A stretch of 64,000 nucleotides of DNA, taken from the NCBI GenBank assembly GCA_006176705.1, contig QRFJ01000055.1, positions 806,001 to 870,000 of the forward strand, written 5' to 3'. The stretch comes from Cocos nucifera (taxonomy: Eukaryota; Streptophyta; Magnoliopsida; Arecales; Arecaceae). Position numbers and translations under genes: made by a program. Below, piece by piece: positions 1 to 12,390 of this stretch; position 1 is the stretch's first letter; the number at the start of each line of letters is the position of its first letter. The notes below the pieces were generated by a model that saw only the letters and a program-made list of their open reading frames with translations, made no database searches and was not told the origin of the DNA.

Positions 1-498
1 TAGAAAGAGTTTCTATTAGGATTTTCACATTGGACTTGAATTGAATGATTAATTCATATGATGGATATTAGGATTTGACGAGATCACCTTAACCCTAATT
101 CGATCGAGGCTCAAGATAGAGGAACTAAATCACACAGGTAACTGCACCAAGTGGTTCGCTTTTAGTTTTGATGGGTTGCCACCATATGCTGCTAGGTGTC
201 ACTGGTGGATTTTGGAAGAAATTAGAATGATTTGGATGATCGATCATACTAGTTGTTTGAATCAGAAAAGTTCTGATCCATAAAAAATTATTCCGATGAT
301 GTCAATGATAGAGATCATGACATATCCCATTATCATATGGAATTGAACCTAACTAGATCACACAAATAAGGGTTTGGATCTGGATATCATCAATTGAATT
401 AATCCAGCTCAATTGATTTGATTAAGATTCAATTAGGTTCAAAAAAATCATACTAGAACACGATTGAGCCTAATGTTCTCCTTTAATAATCATTAAAC
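1..498 (+). repeat. Copia A 5' LTR, first part
   Basis: This aligns with 9590-10080 of the 3' LTR (shared opening TAGAAAGAGTTTCTATTAGG) and again with 63667-64000. It is LTR interior sequence with no ORF of note. The LTR breaks off at the N gap and resumes at 1981. Confidence 0.92.
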
Positions 499-523
499 NN
501 NNNNNNNNNNNNNNNNNNNNNNN
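499..523. other. Assembly gap (25 N)
   Basis: A run of 25 N characters. It falls exactly where the 5' LTR is interrupted, so the join with the inverted segment on its right is unproven. Confidence 0.99.
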
Positions 524-1980
524 CTTGAGAAACAATCAACCCCGGGAAAGGGCCCGCACATCTACAATGGTGGAAAGACCTCAGACTTAATCTTTTCTAA
601 GGAAGAATTGATTCAGGTCTCATTAAACTAGACTTGGCTTAGTCATAAATTATGACTAACTAGTGGCATGGGTTACTCGATTATTGACCACCTCAGATCA
701 GACTGGCAACAGATATGGCCAGGTAAGTGAGATCGTGGAAGGAATACACACTAACTCATACAAAGAAGCATTTAGGTCAGTAGCTTCAATTAAAAATCAG
801 TGTTCGTATTGCCAAACTTACCTTAGACACCAAATTATTGACAGAACCAATGGGTTAGCCTACAATCCAGACTCTAACCCTGAGCCTAATTAGGTCTTCT
901 TGATCGTCTCGATCTTGACTGCCAGATTAATCCTATTAGGCTGGTCAATTTAAGCATTGTTATCCCATCTAACCAAAACTCTTGATTCGTTTGATCAATC
1001 GCTAGACCTAATTGAGCTACCCAAGCCGAACCATATTATAATATGTCTTAGATCTAAATTCTCAATTTTAGACCTAATTATATTTAAATCTTAATCTTAA
1101 TTAATAGGTTCATAAAAATAGAATATAAATCCTAGGGTTTAGGATCTAGGGTTTTGCAGAAATAAGTTTTAGATTTTTTTGATTAAGGACGAACACGCAC
1201 CACCCTAACACATCATAAGAACACCAATCGAATGGGAGAGAGGGCCTTTAAACCCTTCTCATTCTTATGACCGGAGGCCAAGAGGAACGCTTAATCAGGA
1301 ACATTAATCTACAAAATAGTATAGATCTATATCAATATATCTCATATAAAAGTAATTATCTAATCAATATATTTTTATACATCTCATGTATCAATATCAT
1401 CATTTTTTAGATTAAATTATCTCATAAATATCTAAAAATATAAGATTTAAACTGATTCTTATCAAAATAAATTAATCTAGACAATATGTAGAACTATTCT
1501 ACAACTAGTCTAAACATGCATCAATCATCATCTCATATGATTAAATTAAATAATTTTATTTTATTTTTTCAATATTATTATAAATTAATAATATTAAAAA
1601 TATAAATAAATAGATCTAAAATATGTTAATAAATTAAAATTGAAATGCAAGACTACTATAGAATAATTCTATTCCTAGCTAGTCATGCATATCTTCTAAT
1701 CTTAGATCTAGATTATTTAATTTTAATTTTTTCTAATTTAGATCTGATAATCTCATGTGAATTTAATTCTAATTATTTTATTAAAATAAATTTAAAATCA
1801 AGATCTAAATATTTTAGAACCATGGCTCTGATACCAGTTGAAGGGAAATCCTGATTCTCATCCAGGTTCGTTCAGATCTGATCAGATCAAGAGATATATT
1901 TTAAATTTTTTTTTCTTGATCTATATTAGACTGGATATTTTATAAATATATTTTATTATTTTAATAAATAGAATAAATAA
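524..1980 (-). mobile_element. Inverted Copia leader, primer site and LTR-end fragment
   Basis: Reverse-complemented, this reads as LTR end, primer site, then leader. 1828-1843 is the reverse complement of the primer-site sequence. 1853-1980 matches the last roughly 130 bp of the Copia A LTR. 524-1827 matches Copia A's own leader around 3090-4455; for example, the GGGCCCGCACATCTACAATGG block near 550-570 pairs with 4413-4436. The two copies are clearly diverged by eye, so this is not a simple inverted duplicate of one read. It interrupts the LTR between positions equivalent to 10080 and 10084 with essentially no LTR loss. It could be a truncated nested element or a mis-join at the gap. Confidence 0.8.
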
Positions 1981-3073
1981 ATTATCTCGACTAAGCCAAA
2001 TGTGTTTGGGCTCACTCAGAAATCTTTACTTAGTCTGACTGAAGCTTGTCCAGGTTAGAAAAGGATTGTCTTAATTTATGAGATAAATTTGAGACAACAC
2101 TTGCCATTTTTCATCACCTGTTAAATCTTGTCTTCGGACATTAGTCAAATGTTGACCCTAGACACTTAGACATTTGCCCATATGTCATGCACCCATAGAA
2201 GAAAAACTGGGGACTTATCCCCTGCTAAAAAGTAGACAGGAAAGGATAGGCATGCACCTCATGAGGATAGAAGATGGAGTGACATACAGATGGGACTCTA
2301 GTTGCTTTAGGGAGTTAAATTTGGTGACGCCAAGAAGACTTGTTTGACCCAGTCTTGGCACTACCTAAGGAGAGTTTTGAGGGGCTCTAATCTGATTGAA
2401 TTAGATAGTATCATCCCACTAATCAGATTTAGATCTGATTGCATAAAAGGCCATGATTGGCCAGGATGATGTGGCACTGCATGGCACAGCAGGGTCTATA
2501 TAAATCCTATCTGTGCCTAGAATTCAAGGATTGTACCTTTAGCCCATGCCATATAGCCCCTCTCTCTCCTTCTCCATGCCACTCTCTGATCCTCTCTTTC
2601 CTCTCCACGTCCAAGGGACTTTGGGCATGAAGAAGGTCCGATCCAAGCAAGTGAAAAGCGTCGGAAAAGAAGAAGGCAGCACTGCTATAAGAGACAACGA
2701 CTGTTCTTCAAAAGCCATTTTGAAGACCTTCAAGATCAAATTCAGATCTGATATTTGAAAGATTGATTGAGAAGAAGAAGATTTTTAGATCCTACTCAAG
2801 AGGATACTGATAGAGATTAGACACTTGCATGGCTACATTCAAAACCTCAGGCAAATATCAGGATCATCATAGGATAATTGGATTACCCAAAATAAAGGTA
2901 TAATCAAATTAGATTTAATTTTTATTTTTATTTTATTTTTATTATTAGATTAATAAGATTAGATCTAAAGAATTTTAGATCTAATTAAGATCTTAAAAAA
3001 AATAATTAAAATATTCCTCCTAATCCAATCAGATCTATACGAACCTAACATGGAAAATAAGTTTTTTCCTTCA
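1981..3073 (+). repeat. Copia A 5' LTR, second part
   Basis: Aligns with 10084-11194. It holds the promoter region (CCAAT-like and TATA motifs around 2450-2504), the likely transcribed R/U5 part, and the LTR end ...TTCCTTCA, directly followed by the primer site. The short ORFs here on both strands are LTR noise. Confidence 0.93.
2497..2504 (+). promoter_or_regulatory. TATA box of Copia A 5' LTR
   Basis: TATATAAA in a TCTATATAAATCC context. About 40 bp upstream lies an inverted CCAAT box (GATTGGCC). Both are conserved in the 3' LTR at 10613-10620, which supports an RNA polymerase II start just downstream. Confidence 0.65.
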
Positions 3074-3075
3074 AC

Positions 3076-3088
3076 TGGTATCAGAGCC
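3076..3088 (+). other. Copia A primer-binding site (initiator-Met tRNA type)
   Basis: TGGTATCAGAGCC begins 2 bases after the LTR end. It is complementary to the 3' end of plant initiator-Met tRNA and is the usual minus-strand primer site of Copia elements. Confidence 0.9.
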
Positions 3089-4944
3089 AGATTCCATAAT
3101 TCATTAGATCTAATTTTAATTTATTTTTAATTTAATAATTAGATGATTTTAAATATCACATTAGATATAATTAGATCTAAAATTAAAAAATTAAAAAATT
3201 AAATAATCTAGATCTAAGATGTATGAGATGCATGACTAGACTAGGAATAGAATTATTCTATGTGTAGTCTAGCATAATCATAATTTTAATTTAATTAATT
3301 ATAATTTTTAGATCTATTTATTTATTATTTTTTAATATTATAAATATTATAATTAGATCTAAAAAATAAAATAAAAATTATTTAATTTATTCATATGAGA
3401 TATGATAGATGCATGTTTAGACTAGTTGTAGAATAGTTCTACAAAATTGATTAGAATAAATTTTAATTTGATATGATCAAATTTAAATCTTATTTTTTAG
3501 ATATTTATGAGATAATTTAAATCTAAAAATATGTATAATATGATACATGAGATGTATATAAAATATATTTTTAGTTAGATTAATTTTTATATATGTGATA
3601 TATGATGTAGATCTAACTAGTTAAGATTTATCATGTTTCTGATTAAGACGTTCTCCTTGGCCATCCGGTCATAAGAACGAAGTAGGATTTAAAGACCCTC
3701 TCCTCCCATTCGATAGAGTGTTCTTATGGTGTGTAGGGGTGCTGCACGTTCGACCTTAATCAAAAATCAAAACTTATTTTCTGCAAAACCATAGATCCTA
3801 AAACCCTAGTATTTTATATACATATTTTATTTATGAATCCTAAATTTAATTAAGAATTAAGATTATAAAATATATTAGGTCTAAAATTGAGAATTTTTAG
3901 ATCTAAGACATATTTATAAAATTGGGTTCGGGCTTGGGTAGCTCAATTAGGTCTAGCAGTTGATCAAACCGAATCAAGAGTTGGTTAGGTAGGATTAGGA
4001 GTACTTAAATTGACCAGCCTAATAGGATTAAATCTGGATCAAAGTCAAGTCACATGAGTGATCGATCAAGTTAAGACCTAATTAGGCCTCAGTGGTTAGA
4101 GTCTGGATTGTAGGCTAATCCGATTGGTTCTGGTTCAATAATTTGGTGTCTAAGGTAAGTTTGGCAGATATGATCAACTGATTTTTAATTGAGAGCTACT
4201 TGACTTGAATGCATTCTTGTCGAGTTAGTGGCTTATCCCTTCCATCGATCTCACTTACCTGGCCATGTTTGTCGGCCCAGTCCTGATCTAAGGTGGCTAA
4301 CAATTTGAGTTAACCCATGCCATTAGATTAGTCATAATGGTTATGGCTATGTCAAGTCAAGTTTAAAGAGACCTAAGTCAAATCTCCTTAAGAAAAGATT
4401 AAGTCTAAGGTCTTCCACCATTGTAGATGTGCGGGCCCTTCTCGGGATTGATTGTTCTCGGCTGGTCACAGTGGTTCAGTTGCACCAGAAAGATGCAACC
4501 ATATCTATTAGGCATTGGATGCTATGGGCTAGAGGATGGATTGGGCTCAATATTTTGGATATGATGAGAGATCTAATTAGAAATCTAATATGTGCAAATG
4601 GTGGGTCTAACTTAACTAAGAAGTAGATCAATATTTCAAGCACGGTGAGATTCATGAATTAGAGATCAAGTCTGAGTGCACCATGATTAGAGAAAGAGTT
4701 GTTCACTCATTAGCTAATCCATCACCAATAATTGTTAGGTGAGGTGATGAGTCAGTTGGTTGGACTGCACCATCCACTAGAAATCAGTAATCATGGAGAT
4801 TTTTGCATCTCTATAGAGAAAGTGTAGGGATCCAAGAAAATAGTGAAAGTTAATTTATTTAAAAATTAAATTTTTAAATAAATTGATCAAGTCTTAATTA
4901 TAAAATTTAACTAGAAACTTTGACTCTCTATAGAAAAAAGAAAA
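3089..4944 (+). other. Copia A untranslated leader
   Basis: AT-rich leader between primer site and gag. A related leader occurs, inverted, at 524-1827 and, on the minus strand of Copia B, at 12391-14016 plus 34711-34836. No meaningful ORF is present; the 65-residue reading at 4429 is chance. Confidence 0.75.
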
Positions 4945-5774
4945 ATGTCTGCGTCCAACCCACTAGCCCGTATCCTGGACACCTATTGACTGATCGGACC
5001 CAATTACAAGGATTGACTCTAGAACTTTAAAATTATTTTGGATTCTGAGAAGTTGACTCATGTATTGGATCAGGATCCCCCCACCTTACCAACTCGTCCA
5101 TCCATTGAATAGAGAGCATCTCTTGACAAATGGATGGATGAAGATAATAAGGCCAGATACTACATGTTGGACTCAATGTCTGATAAGCTTCAGCGCCAAC
5201 ATGAAGATATCAAAACTGCCACCAAATGTTGGCTCACCTGCAAGAGTTTTTTAGTGAACAGAGTCATGCAACTAAATATCAGGTCACTAAATGACTATTT
5301 AAGGCTAAAATACCTGATAGACAGTCAGTCTAAGATCATTATCTGATGATGATGAAGGACTTGAAAGAGCTTGAGAAGCTCGGAGTGAAGTTAGACCAGA
5401 ATCTGCAGAATGATATAATTCTACAATCCTTGACTAATGCGTATGGGCAGTTCATCATGAACTACCATATGCATAAACTTTAGAATACTCTGGTTGAGCT
5501 TATAAATATGGTGGTTACTGCTGAGCTTTCTATGAAATATTCTAAAGGCTCAGTACTTGCTATGGAATAGACTTCTTCAAAGAAAAAATTTTTTGAAAAG
5601 AAGAAGTCTGTGAAAAAGCAGAAGGTGGAAGGTGAAAAAAAAAAGAAGACAGAGCTGAAGAAGAAGGCCGCTAACAAAGAAAAGTATTTTTATTGTAATA
5701 CTGACGGCCACTGGAAGCGGAACTGTCCTACATACCTAGCCACCCTGAAGAATAAGGAGACAGGTCCTTCTTGA
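4945..5774 (+). pseudogene. Copia A gag (UBN2-type), decayed
   Basis: Nucleocapsid precursor that would package element RNA into cytoplasmic particles. ATG at 4945 (MSASNPLARIL). Gag motifs follow: ILDSEKLTHVLDQDPP, then LDSMSDKLQRQHEDI, then IILQSLTNAYGQFIMNYHMHKL, a Lys-rich stretch, and a zinc knuckle near 5690-5731 (YFYCNTDGHWKRNC). Three early stops (4987, 5014, 5020) are TGA or TAG; that at 5014 stands where a Trp is usual. Another in-frame stop follows (near 5137) and a frameshift lies near 5320-5345. The first Cys of the knuckle is Tyr, so it would not bind zinc normally. The final stop is TGA at 5772. Confidence 0.88.
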
Positions 5775-8700
5775 GGTATGCTCGTTATTTAATCTAACAT
5801 TATGGTTTCTTCTGCATCTAGTTGGGTGCTTGACTCTAGTTTTAGTGCTTATTTGTGCACTTCCATACAGGATCTTGAGGATAGCAGGAGGTTGAGAGAT
5901 GGTGAGATGATCCTATGTGTCGAAAATGAAGTAAGGATTGCTGCTATGGCCGTGAAAATCTATCCTCTTCGACTACCATTTGGCTTAGATTTAGTACTTA
6001 AGGATTGTTATTATGTGCCTGCTGCAAGCAGAAATTTAATTTCTATTTCATATTTAGCATAAGAAGACTATGTAATTAGTTTTCTTAAGGATCATTATAA
6101 TATTCTTTATGAAAGAAATAAAATTGCAAGTGGTTTTTTTATTAACGATCTCTACCAGTTACATATTGATATATCTATCCTTAATATCGAGCAAAATATG
6201 AATGCCATAAGATCAAAACGACCCAAGGATAATCCAAATGATAGGTATCTAAGGCACCTAAGGCTAGGTCATATAGCAGAAGATAGGATTAACAAATTAA
6301 AAAAAATCGGGCTATTGAGTCCGTTGACTTTTGAGTCATATTCAATTTATGAATCATGTCTTCATGGCAAAATGACTAAGCTCCCTTTTGTAGGACATAG
6401 GGAAAGGGCCATGGAACTACTTATCCTAGTATATACTGATGTGTGCGCCCTATTTGATGTGCCGGCTAGAAGCAACTTTGACTACTTCATAACCTTTACC
6501 AATGATTTATCTTGGTATGTATATGTATATCTTATGAGACACAAATCTGAAGCCTTTGAAAAGTCTAAGGAATTCAAACATGAAGTTGAAAAGCAAACTA
6601 AAAAATTCATTAAGGTTCTTCGATCAAATCGAGGAGGTGAATACCTTAGTCAAAAAATTTTGGACTATCTCAAGCAAAATGACATAGTCCCTCAATGGAC
6701 TCCACCTGAAACACCACAACTCAATGGAGTTTCAGAATGGAGGAATCGGATCCTATTAGATATGGTCCAATCTATGATGAGCTTTACAGACCTTCCTGAT
6801 TTTCTTTGAAAATATAGTCTATTAACTGCTATATATTTACTGAATAGGGTTTCTTCTAAAATCATTTCTACCACACTGTATGAGATATAGCATAGTAAGA
6901 AATCAAGTCTGAGTCATCTCAGAATTTGGGATTGTTCGGCTCATGTCAAAAGATAACAAGCAGACAAGTTAGACTATAGGTCTTTTAGAGCTTGATTCAT
7001 AGGATATCCTAAAGAGTCATTAGGATATTATTTCTACATTCCAGAAGACCACAATGTGATTGTGAGTCGGTATGCCATCTTTCTTGAAAAATAGTTTATT
7101 CAAGAAGATGACATTGGAAAGCAGATCAAGCTCGAGGAGAAAATCTCATAAGAGCAACGAGCTAAGGATCCTTTGGAACCAAATCAGATTGATCCAATAC
7201 AATTACTACCTCCTCCACCTCGTAGATCAAAAAAAATTTTCCATCTTCTTGAGAGGTCCTTAGGTACTATTTCAGAGAAAGTAGAGAAAATGTTCCTCGT
7301 AGGTAATGGAGTTCATAGTGATGATCCAAAAACCTATGATGAGAAGATATCGGATATCGACTCTGAAAAATGATTAGAGACAATGAAATCAGAAATTGAC
7401 TCGATGCACTCAAATCAAGTCTGGACCTTAGTAGATCCACCAGAAGGAATAATATCTATTGGGTGTAAATGGATCTACAAGAGAAAGATTGGTGCAGATG
7501 GAAATATGAAGATATTCAAAGCTAGATTAGTGGCAAAAGGATATAGTTAGTGTGAAGAAATTGACTATCAGGATACCTTTTTGCCAGTAGCCATGATAAA
7601 ATTCATCCATATATTAATTGCTATTGTAGCCTATTTCGATTATATATGGCAAATGGACATGAAAATGACATTCTTAAATGGATACCTTGAGGAAGATATC
7701 TATGTGGAACAGTCACTAGGTTTCACATCCAGTGATGTTGATCACAAAGTATGCAAGCTGCAAAGGTCCATATATGAACTAAGCAAGCATCTCGGAGCTG
7801 GAATACTCGTTTTAATGATGTGATCAAATTATTTGATTTCATCAAGAATGAGGAGGAACCATGTATTTTTAAAAAGATTAGTGGGAGCGCTATTATCTTC
7901 CTCGTACTGTACGTAGATGATATCCTCCTTATTGGAAATGATATTTTCATGTTGACCATAGTTAAATGTAGTTATCTAAAGAATTCTCCATGAAAGACCT
8001 AGGAGAAGCATCCTTTATTCTAGAAATTAAGGTCTATAGAGATAGACCGAATAGGATGCTAGGTCTTTTACAAAAGATGTACATAGAGGAAGTGCTAAAG
8101 AGGTCTAGCATGGAAAACTCCAAGAGGAGATTGGTACCCTTCAGACATGACATTCATCTATCTAAGAAAATGTGTCCCAACACACTTGAAAAGATTGAAC
8201 GCATGAGCAAGATCCCTTATGCTTCAGCAATAGGGAGCCTCATGTATGCCATATTATGTACACGACCTGATATAACACATGCTGTGAGTGTCACGAGCAG
8301 ATATCAGTTAAATCTAGATGAAGAACACTGGACTTTTATGAAATGTATCCTTAAGTACTTAAGAAGAACTAAGGATATGATGTTGGTCTTTGGTAATGAA
8401 AAACTGCAAGTCCAAGGATATGCAGACTCGGATTTTATATCCGATATAGATGATCGAAAGTCGACATCTAGGAGTCTATTTGTGTGTAATGGTGGTTCTA
8501 TCAGTTGAAAGACTTCCAAACAGACAGTGATAGCAGATTTCACCATGGAAGCAGAGTACATCGCTGCATCAGAAGCTACAAAGAAGGCATTCTAGCAGAA
8601 AAAGTTTGCTATAGAGATTGGAGTGATGCCATCGGATAACATTCCTCTGTACTGCGACAATAATGGTGCCATAGCCCTTGCTAAGGAGCTGAGGTCTTAC

Positions 8701-8889
8701 CAGAAATCCAAGCACATTGAGCGGCGATACCACCTCATCCGCGATTACCTCTAGAAAGATTACGTCGAGGTCAAGAGAGTCGACCCTGCAGACAATACGG
8801 TAGATCCACTTACAAAGCCGTTGGGCCAGCAGAATATCGAAGCCCACCTTAAGAAGATGGAACTTAGATTTGTAGCCAATTGGCTTTAG
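5775..8889 (+). pseudogene. Copia A pol (PR-INT-RT-RNase H), decayed
   Basis: Polyprotein for cleavage, integration and reverse transcription. Protease around 5810-6060 has WVLDSS where LDSG is expected. The GAG-pre-integrase zinc region is around 6240-6370 (LRLGHI ... YESCLHGKM, one Cys lost). The integrase core has Asp at 6438 (YTDVC), Asn instead of Asp at 6627 (RSNRGGEYL), and Glu at 6735. RT begins near 7380, with QMDMKMTFLNGYLEEDIYVEQ around 7650-7710 and an intact YVDD box at 7910-7921. RNase H follows (YADSDF, MEAEYIAASE, LYCDNNGA) to a TAG at 8887. Stops and frameshifts occur throughout, for example TAG within the KGYS motif and a shift near 7785. The mutated integrase Asp alone would prevent integration. 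Confidence 0.92.
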
Positions 8890-8892
8890 GTC

Positions 8893-8903
8893 AAGTGGGA
8901 GTT
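8893..8903 (+). other. Copia A polypurine tract
   Basis: AAGTGGGAG followed by TT, directly before the 3' LTR and 3 bases after the pol stop. This is the usual plus-strand primer position. Confidence 0.8.
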
Positions 8904-11194
8904 TATTAGATATGTGTGCCCTAGAAGTCAGATTGGCTGATACTTGTATTACACTTCTAAGGATAAAATTATAATTTTAATTATAAATAATAAAAATAGA
9001 TTATTTTCTATCATAATGTGTATTTGAAAGTGTCTGTGATATATTTCTTGAGTTAATGATAATGATAGTTCATATTTTCAAGAGTTGAAAATTTAAGACA
9101 TGAATTTTTATTATTAACTCATAAAATGCTCTCAACCGTAGGATCATCATGAGGATGGTGATTAATCCAGAAGGTTGGTGTACGATTGCTTCTTTTGGAT
9201 AGATGAGTCTTGAGTCTACGGTGTAGAGATACTAGAGTGAGAGTACAGATACTTGTTAGAGAATGAGGGCATTGAGCGTGACCACCTCGAGAAGTCATGA
9301 GGAAGTCTACCTTCTCATCGATGACTGACTTAAAGCTGCAGTAGCATGTCTGATTCTTTGATCTGAGGTACATCGAGAGTTCATCTTGAGGGTGTTATAG
9401 TTTGATTATACCATAACTCGATCTCCAAGCCATTCGGAATCCTGAGATGTATGTTGGCTATAGCATGCTCATTGAAGGAATTGGATTGCATCAATATGGG
9501 ATCTATCTACCTTGGTAGATGAGGAGTAGCCCTATGATGATCATGAGAATCAAGTCCATAAGCCCATGGCCATGGTAGATGAAATAATAGAAAGAGTTTC
9601 TATTAGGGTTTACATTGGACTTGAATCGAATGATTAATTTATATGATGGATATTAGGGTTTGACGAGATCACCTTAACCCTAATCCGGTCAGGGCTCAAG
9701 ATAGAGAAACTAAATCACACAGGTAACTGCATTGAGAGGTTCATTTTTAGTTTAGATGGGTTGCCACCATATGCTGCTAGGTGTCACTGGTAGATTTTGG
9801 GAGCAATTAGAATGATTTGGATGATCAATCATACTAGTTGTCTGAATCAAAAAAGTTCTGATTCATCGAAAGGTGTTTCGATGATGTCAATGATAGAGAT
9901 CATGACATATCCTATTACCATACGGAACTGAATCTAACTGAGTTATACAAATAAGGGTTTGGATTTGGATATCATCAATTAGATTAACCCATTTCAATTG
10001 ATTTGAATAAGATTCAATTAATTCAAGAAAATCGTGCCAGCACACGATTGAGCCTAATGTTCTCCTTTAACAATCATTAAAGCTTGTCTCGACTGAGTCA
10101 AATATATTTATGCTCACTCAAAAACCTTTACTTAGTCTGACTGGAGCTTGTCCAGGTCAGAAAAGGGTTGTCTTAATTTATGAGATACATTTGAGACAAC
10201 ACTTGCCATTTTTCGTCACCTGCTAAATCTTGCCTTTGGACATTGGTTAAATGTTGACCCTGGATACTTAGACATCTGCCCATATATCATGTACCTATAG
10301 AAGAGAACCTGAGGACTTGTCCCCTTACTAAAAAGTAGATAGAAAAGGGGCGCACACCTAGGAAGGCATGCACCCCATGAGGATAGAAGATGGAGTCCCA
10401 TATAGATGGGACTCTAGTTGCTTCAAGGAATTAAATTTGGTGGCACCAAGATGACTTGTTTGACCCAGTCTTGGCACCACCTAAGGAGAGTTTTGAGGGG
10501 CTCTAATCTGATTGGATCAGATGATGTCATCCTATCAATCAAATTTAGATCTGATTGCATAAAGGGCCGTGATTGGCCAGGATGATGTGGCACTGCATGG
10601 CGCAGTAGGGTCTATATAAATCCTATCTGCACCTAGAATTCAAGAATTCTGCCTTTAGCCCATGCCACATAGCCCCTCTCTCTCCTTCTCCATACCACCC
10701 ACTGATCCTCTCTCTCCTCTCCATGCCCATGGGACTTTGGGCATGAAGAAGGTGCGATCCAAGTAAGTGAAAAGCATCAGAAAAGGAAGAAGGCAGCACT
10801 GCTGCAAGAGACAATGACTGTTCTTCAAAAGTCATTTTGAAGATCTTCAAGATCAGATCCAAATCTAATATTTGGAGGATTGATTAAGAAGAAGAAGATC
10901 TTCAGAATCTATCCGAGTGGATACTGGTAGAGGTCAGGCACTTGTGTGGTTACATTCAGAACCTCAGGCAAACATCAGGATCATCATAGGATAATTGGAT
11001 TATCCAAAATAAAGGTATAATTAAATTAAATTAAATTTTTATTTTTATTTTATTTTTATTATCAAATTAATAATATTAGATCTGAGGAATCTCATATCTG
11101 ATTAGGATCTTAGAGAAAAAAAAATTTAAAATATCTCTCCTGATCCAATCAGATCTGTACGAACCTGACATGAAAAATAGATTTTTTTTCTTCA
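8904..11194 (+). repeat. Copia A 3' LTR (2291 bp)
   Basis: Starts TATTAGATATGTG (canonical TG now TA) and ends ...TTCTTCA. It matches the two-part 5' LTR and the LTR starting at 62982. Unlike the 5' copy it is not interrupted. The next bases (from 11195) are foreign: antisense integrase of Copia B. The TSD should be TCAAG at 11195-11199; its partner is off-window. Confidence 0.93.
10613..10620 (+). promoter_or_regulatory. TATA box of Copia A 3' LTR
   Basis: TATATAAA, with the same upstream GATTGGCCAGGATGATGTGG context as the 5' LTR. An active 3' LTR would drive antisense transcription of Copia B downstream. Confidence 0.6.
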
Positions 11195-12390
11195 TCAAGT
11201 GCATAACCTCAGAAAGAAATCGACAGACTCACAAACCCCATCATGGACTGAACCATGTTCAACAAGATTCGATTTCTCCTTTTAGACACATGATTATGCT
11301 GTGGTGTTTCAAAAGATGTCCATTATAAGAGAATCCCATTCTCTCCTAGATATGTCAAAAACTCATTAGAAAGATATTCACCTCCTCGATTAGATCGAAG
11401 AGTTTTAATACTCTTCCCAAGTTATTTTTCTACCTCATTTTGATATTGTTTGAACATTTTAAATGAATCATATTTACTCTTTATAAGATAGACATACTCA
11501 TATCTAGATAGGTTGTCAGTAAATATAATAAAATAGTAGAACTCTCCTCTAGCATATGTGTTTACAGATCCACATACATCAGTATGTACTAGATCAAGAA
11601 ACTTAGTGGCCCGTTCATCTTTTTTAGTAAAAGATGATTTGATCATCTTACGAAGAAGGTAGGACTCACAGGTATTCAATGATTCACAATCATTGATATC
11701 AAGGATATTCTCCTTGACTAACCTATTAATTCTATTCTTGTTTATATGACCTAGCCGACAGTACCAAAGATAAGCATCAGAGATATGATATAGTTTTGGG
11801 CATTTATTTGATGTGTGCATTACACTAATAGGCTGTGAGAAAATAGACATACCATTTCTTAATTGTCCTTGCATTACTGTAATATCATTCATAATGATAT
11901 CATAATATTTTTTTTTATTGATGAACAATAACCATCCAGGCTAAAATCTCAACAGATATTATGTTCATCATAAAAGATGGATAATAGTGACAGCCACTTA
12001 AAATGATATTATTATTTTTGAAAATAAACTTAATAATTTCTAATGCTAGGACTAAAACTTTACTTCCATCTCTAATATTAAGGAATTTATCGCTATTCTC
12101 AAACTTTCTATCAATTTGAAGTTCATGCAACAAATTGCATATGTGAGTTGGACTTTCGATATCTAATACCAGGTAGTGGTATCATAAATGAAGAAATTAT
12201 AAGGTATTATCATATAACAGTCTTGACCAGCAATCACTTGCTAATTTCTCCCATTTAGCTTATTCAGGTCAAGAGGACAATTCCTCTTCGGGTCTGCCTG
12301 ATTAGAGTTAACACTAGACCTCTCATTTTTAGATCCTAAACACTTGCCACTATCCAACAGTGAATGGAATCGACTTACACTAGCCATTCT
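11195..12390 (-). pseudogene. Copia B pol remnant (gag tail, PR, integrase), minus strand
   Basis: Read on the minus strand from about 12390: a gag tail (DPKRNCPLDLNKL, knuckle-like), a protease remnant near 12140 (LDIESPTHICNLLHELQID, where LDTGS is expected), GAG-pre-integrase (YLWYCRLGHINKNRINRL ... CESYLLRKM), then the integrase core. Core residues: Asp at 11578-11580 (HTDVCG) is kept, the second Asp is Asn near 11389-11391 (RSNRGGEYL), and the Glu is Lys near 11281-11283 (VSKRRN). The reading stops dead at 11195, in GYAL of the integrase C-side, where Copia A begins. RT and RNase H are not here and would lie left of the window. The N-terminal part of gag is not found. Confidence 0.88.

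Larger units (their letters stand above)
1..11194 (+). mobile_element. Copia A: Ty1/Copia LTR retrotransposon, 5' end off-window
   Basis: The two long direct repeats are 1-498 plus 1981-3073, and 8904-11194. Between them lie, in order, a primer-binding site, a long leader, gag, protease, integrase, RT and RNase H, the Copia order. Gag and integrase wording is closest to the Tork/Angela/TAR group, a lineage call I make from memory of family consensus, not from a search. By alignment to the 3' LTR, about 690 bp of the 5' LTR lies left of the window. The flank after the 3' LTR (from 11195) is antisense integrase of another Copia, so this element landed inside Copia B. It carries many stops and is not autonomous. 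Confidence 0.93.

Noticed and set aside
2539..2758. Small ORFs on both strands in the Copia A LTR
   Set aside because: Not conserved in frame in the 3' LTR copy (10623-10862), and they overlap the R/U5 region.
3076..3088. tRNA gene fragment
   Set aside because: Only the short stretch complementary to a tRNA 3' end is present; it is a primer-binding site beside an LTR.
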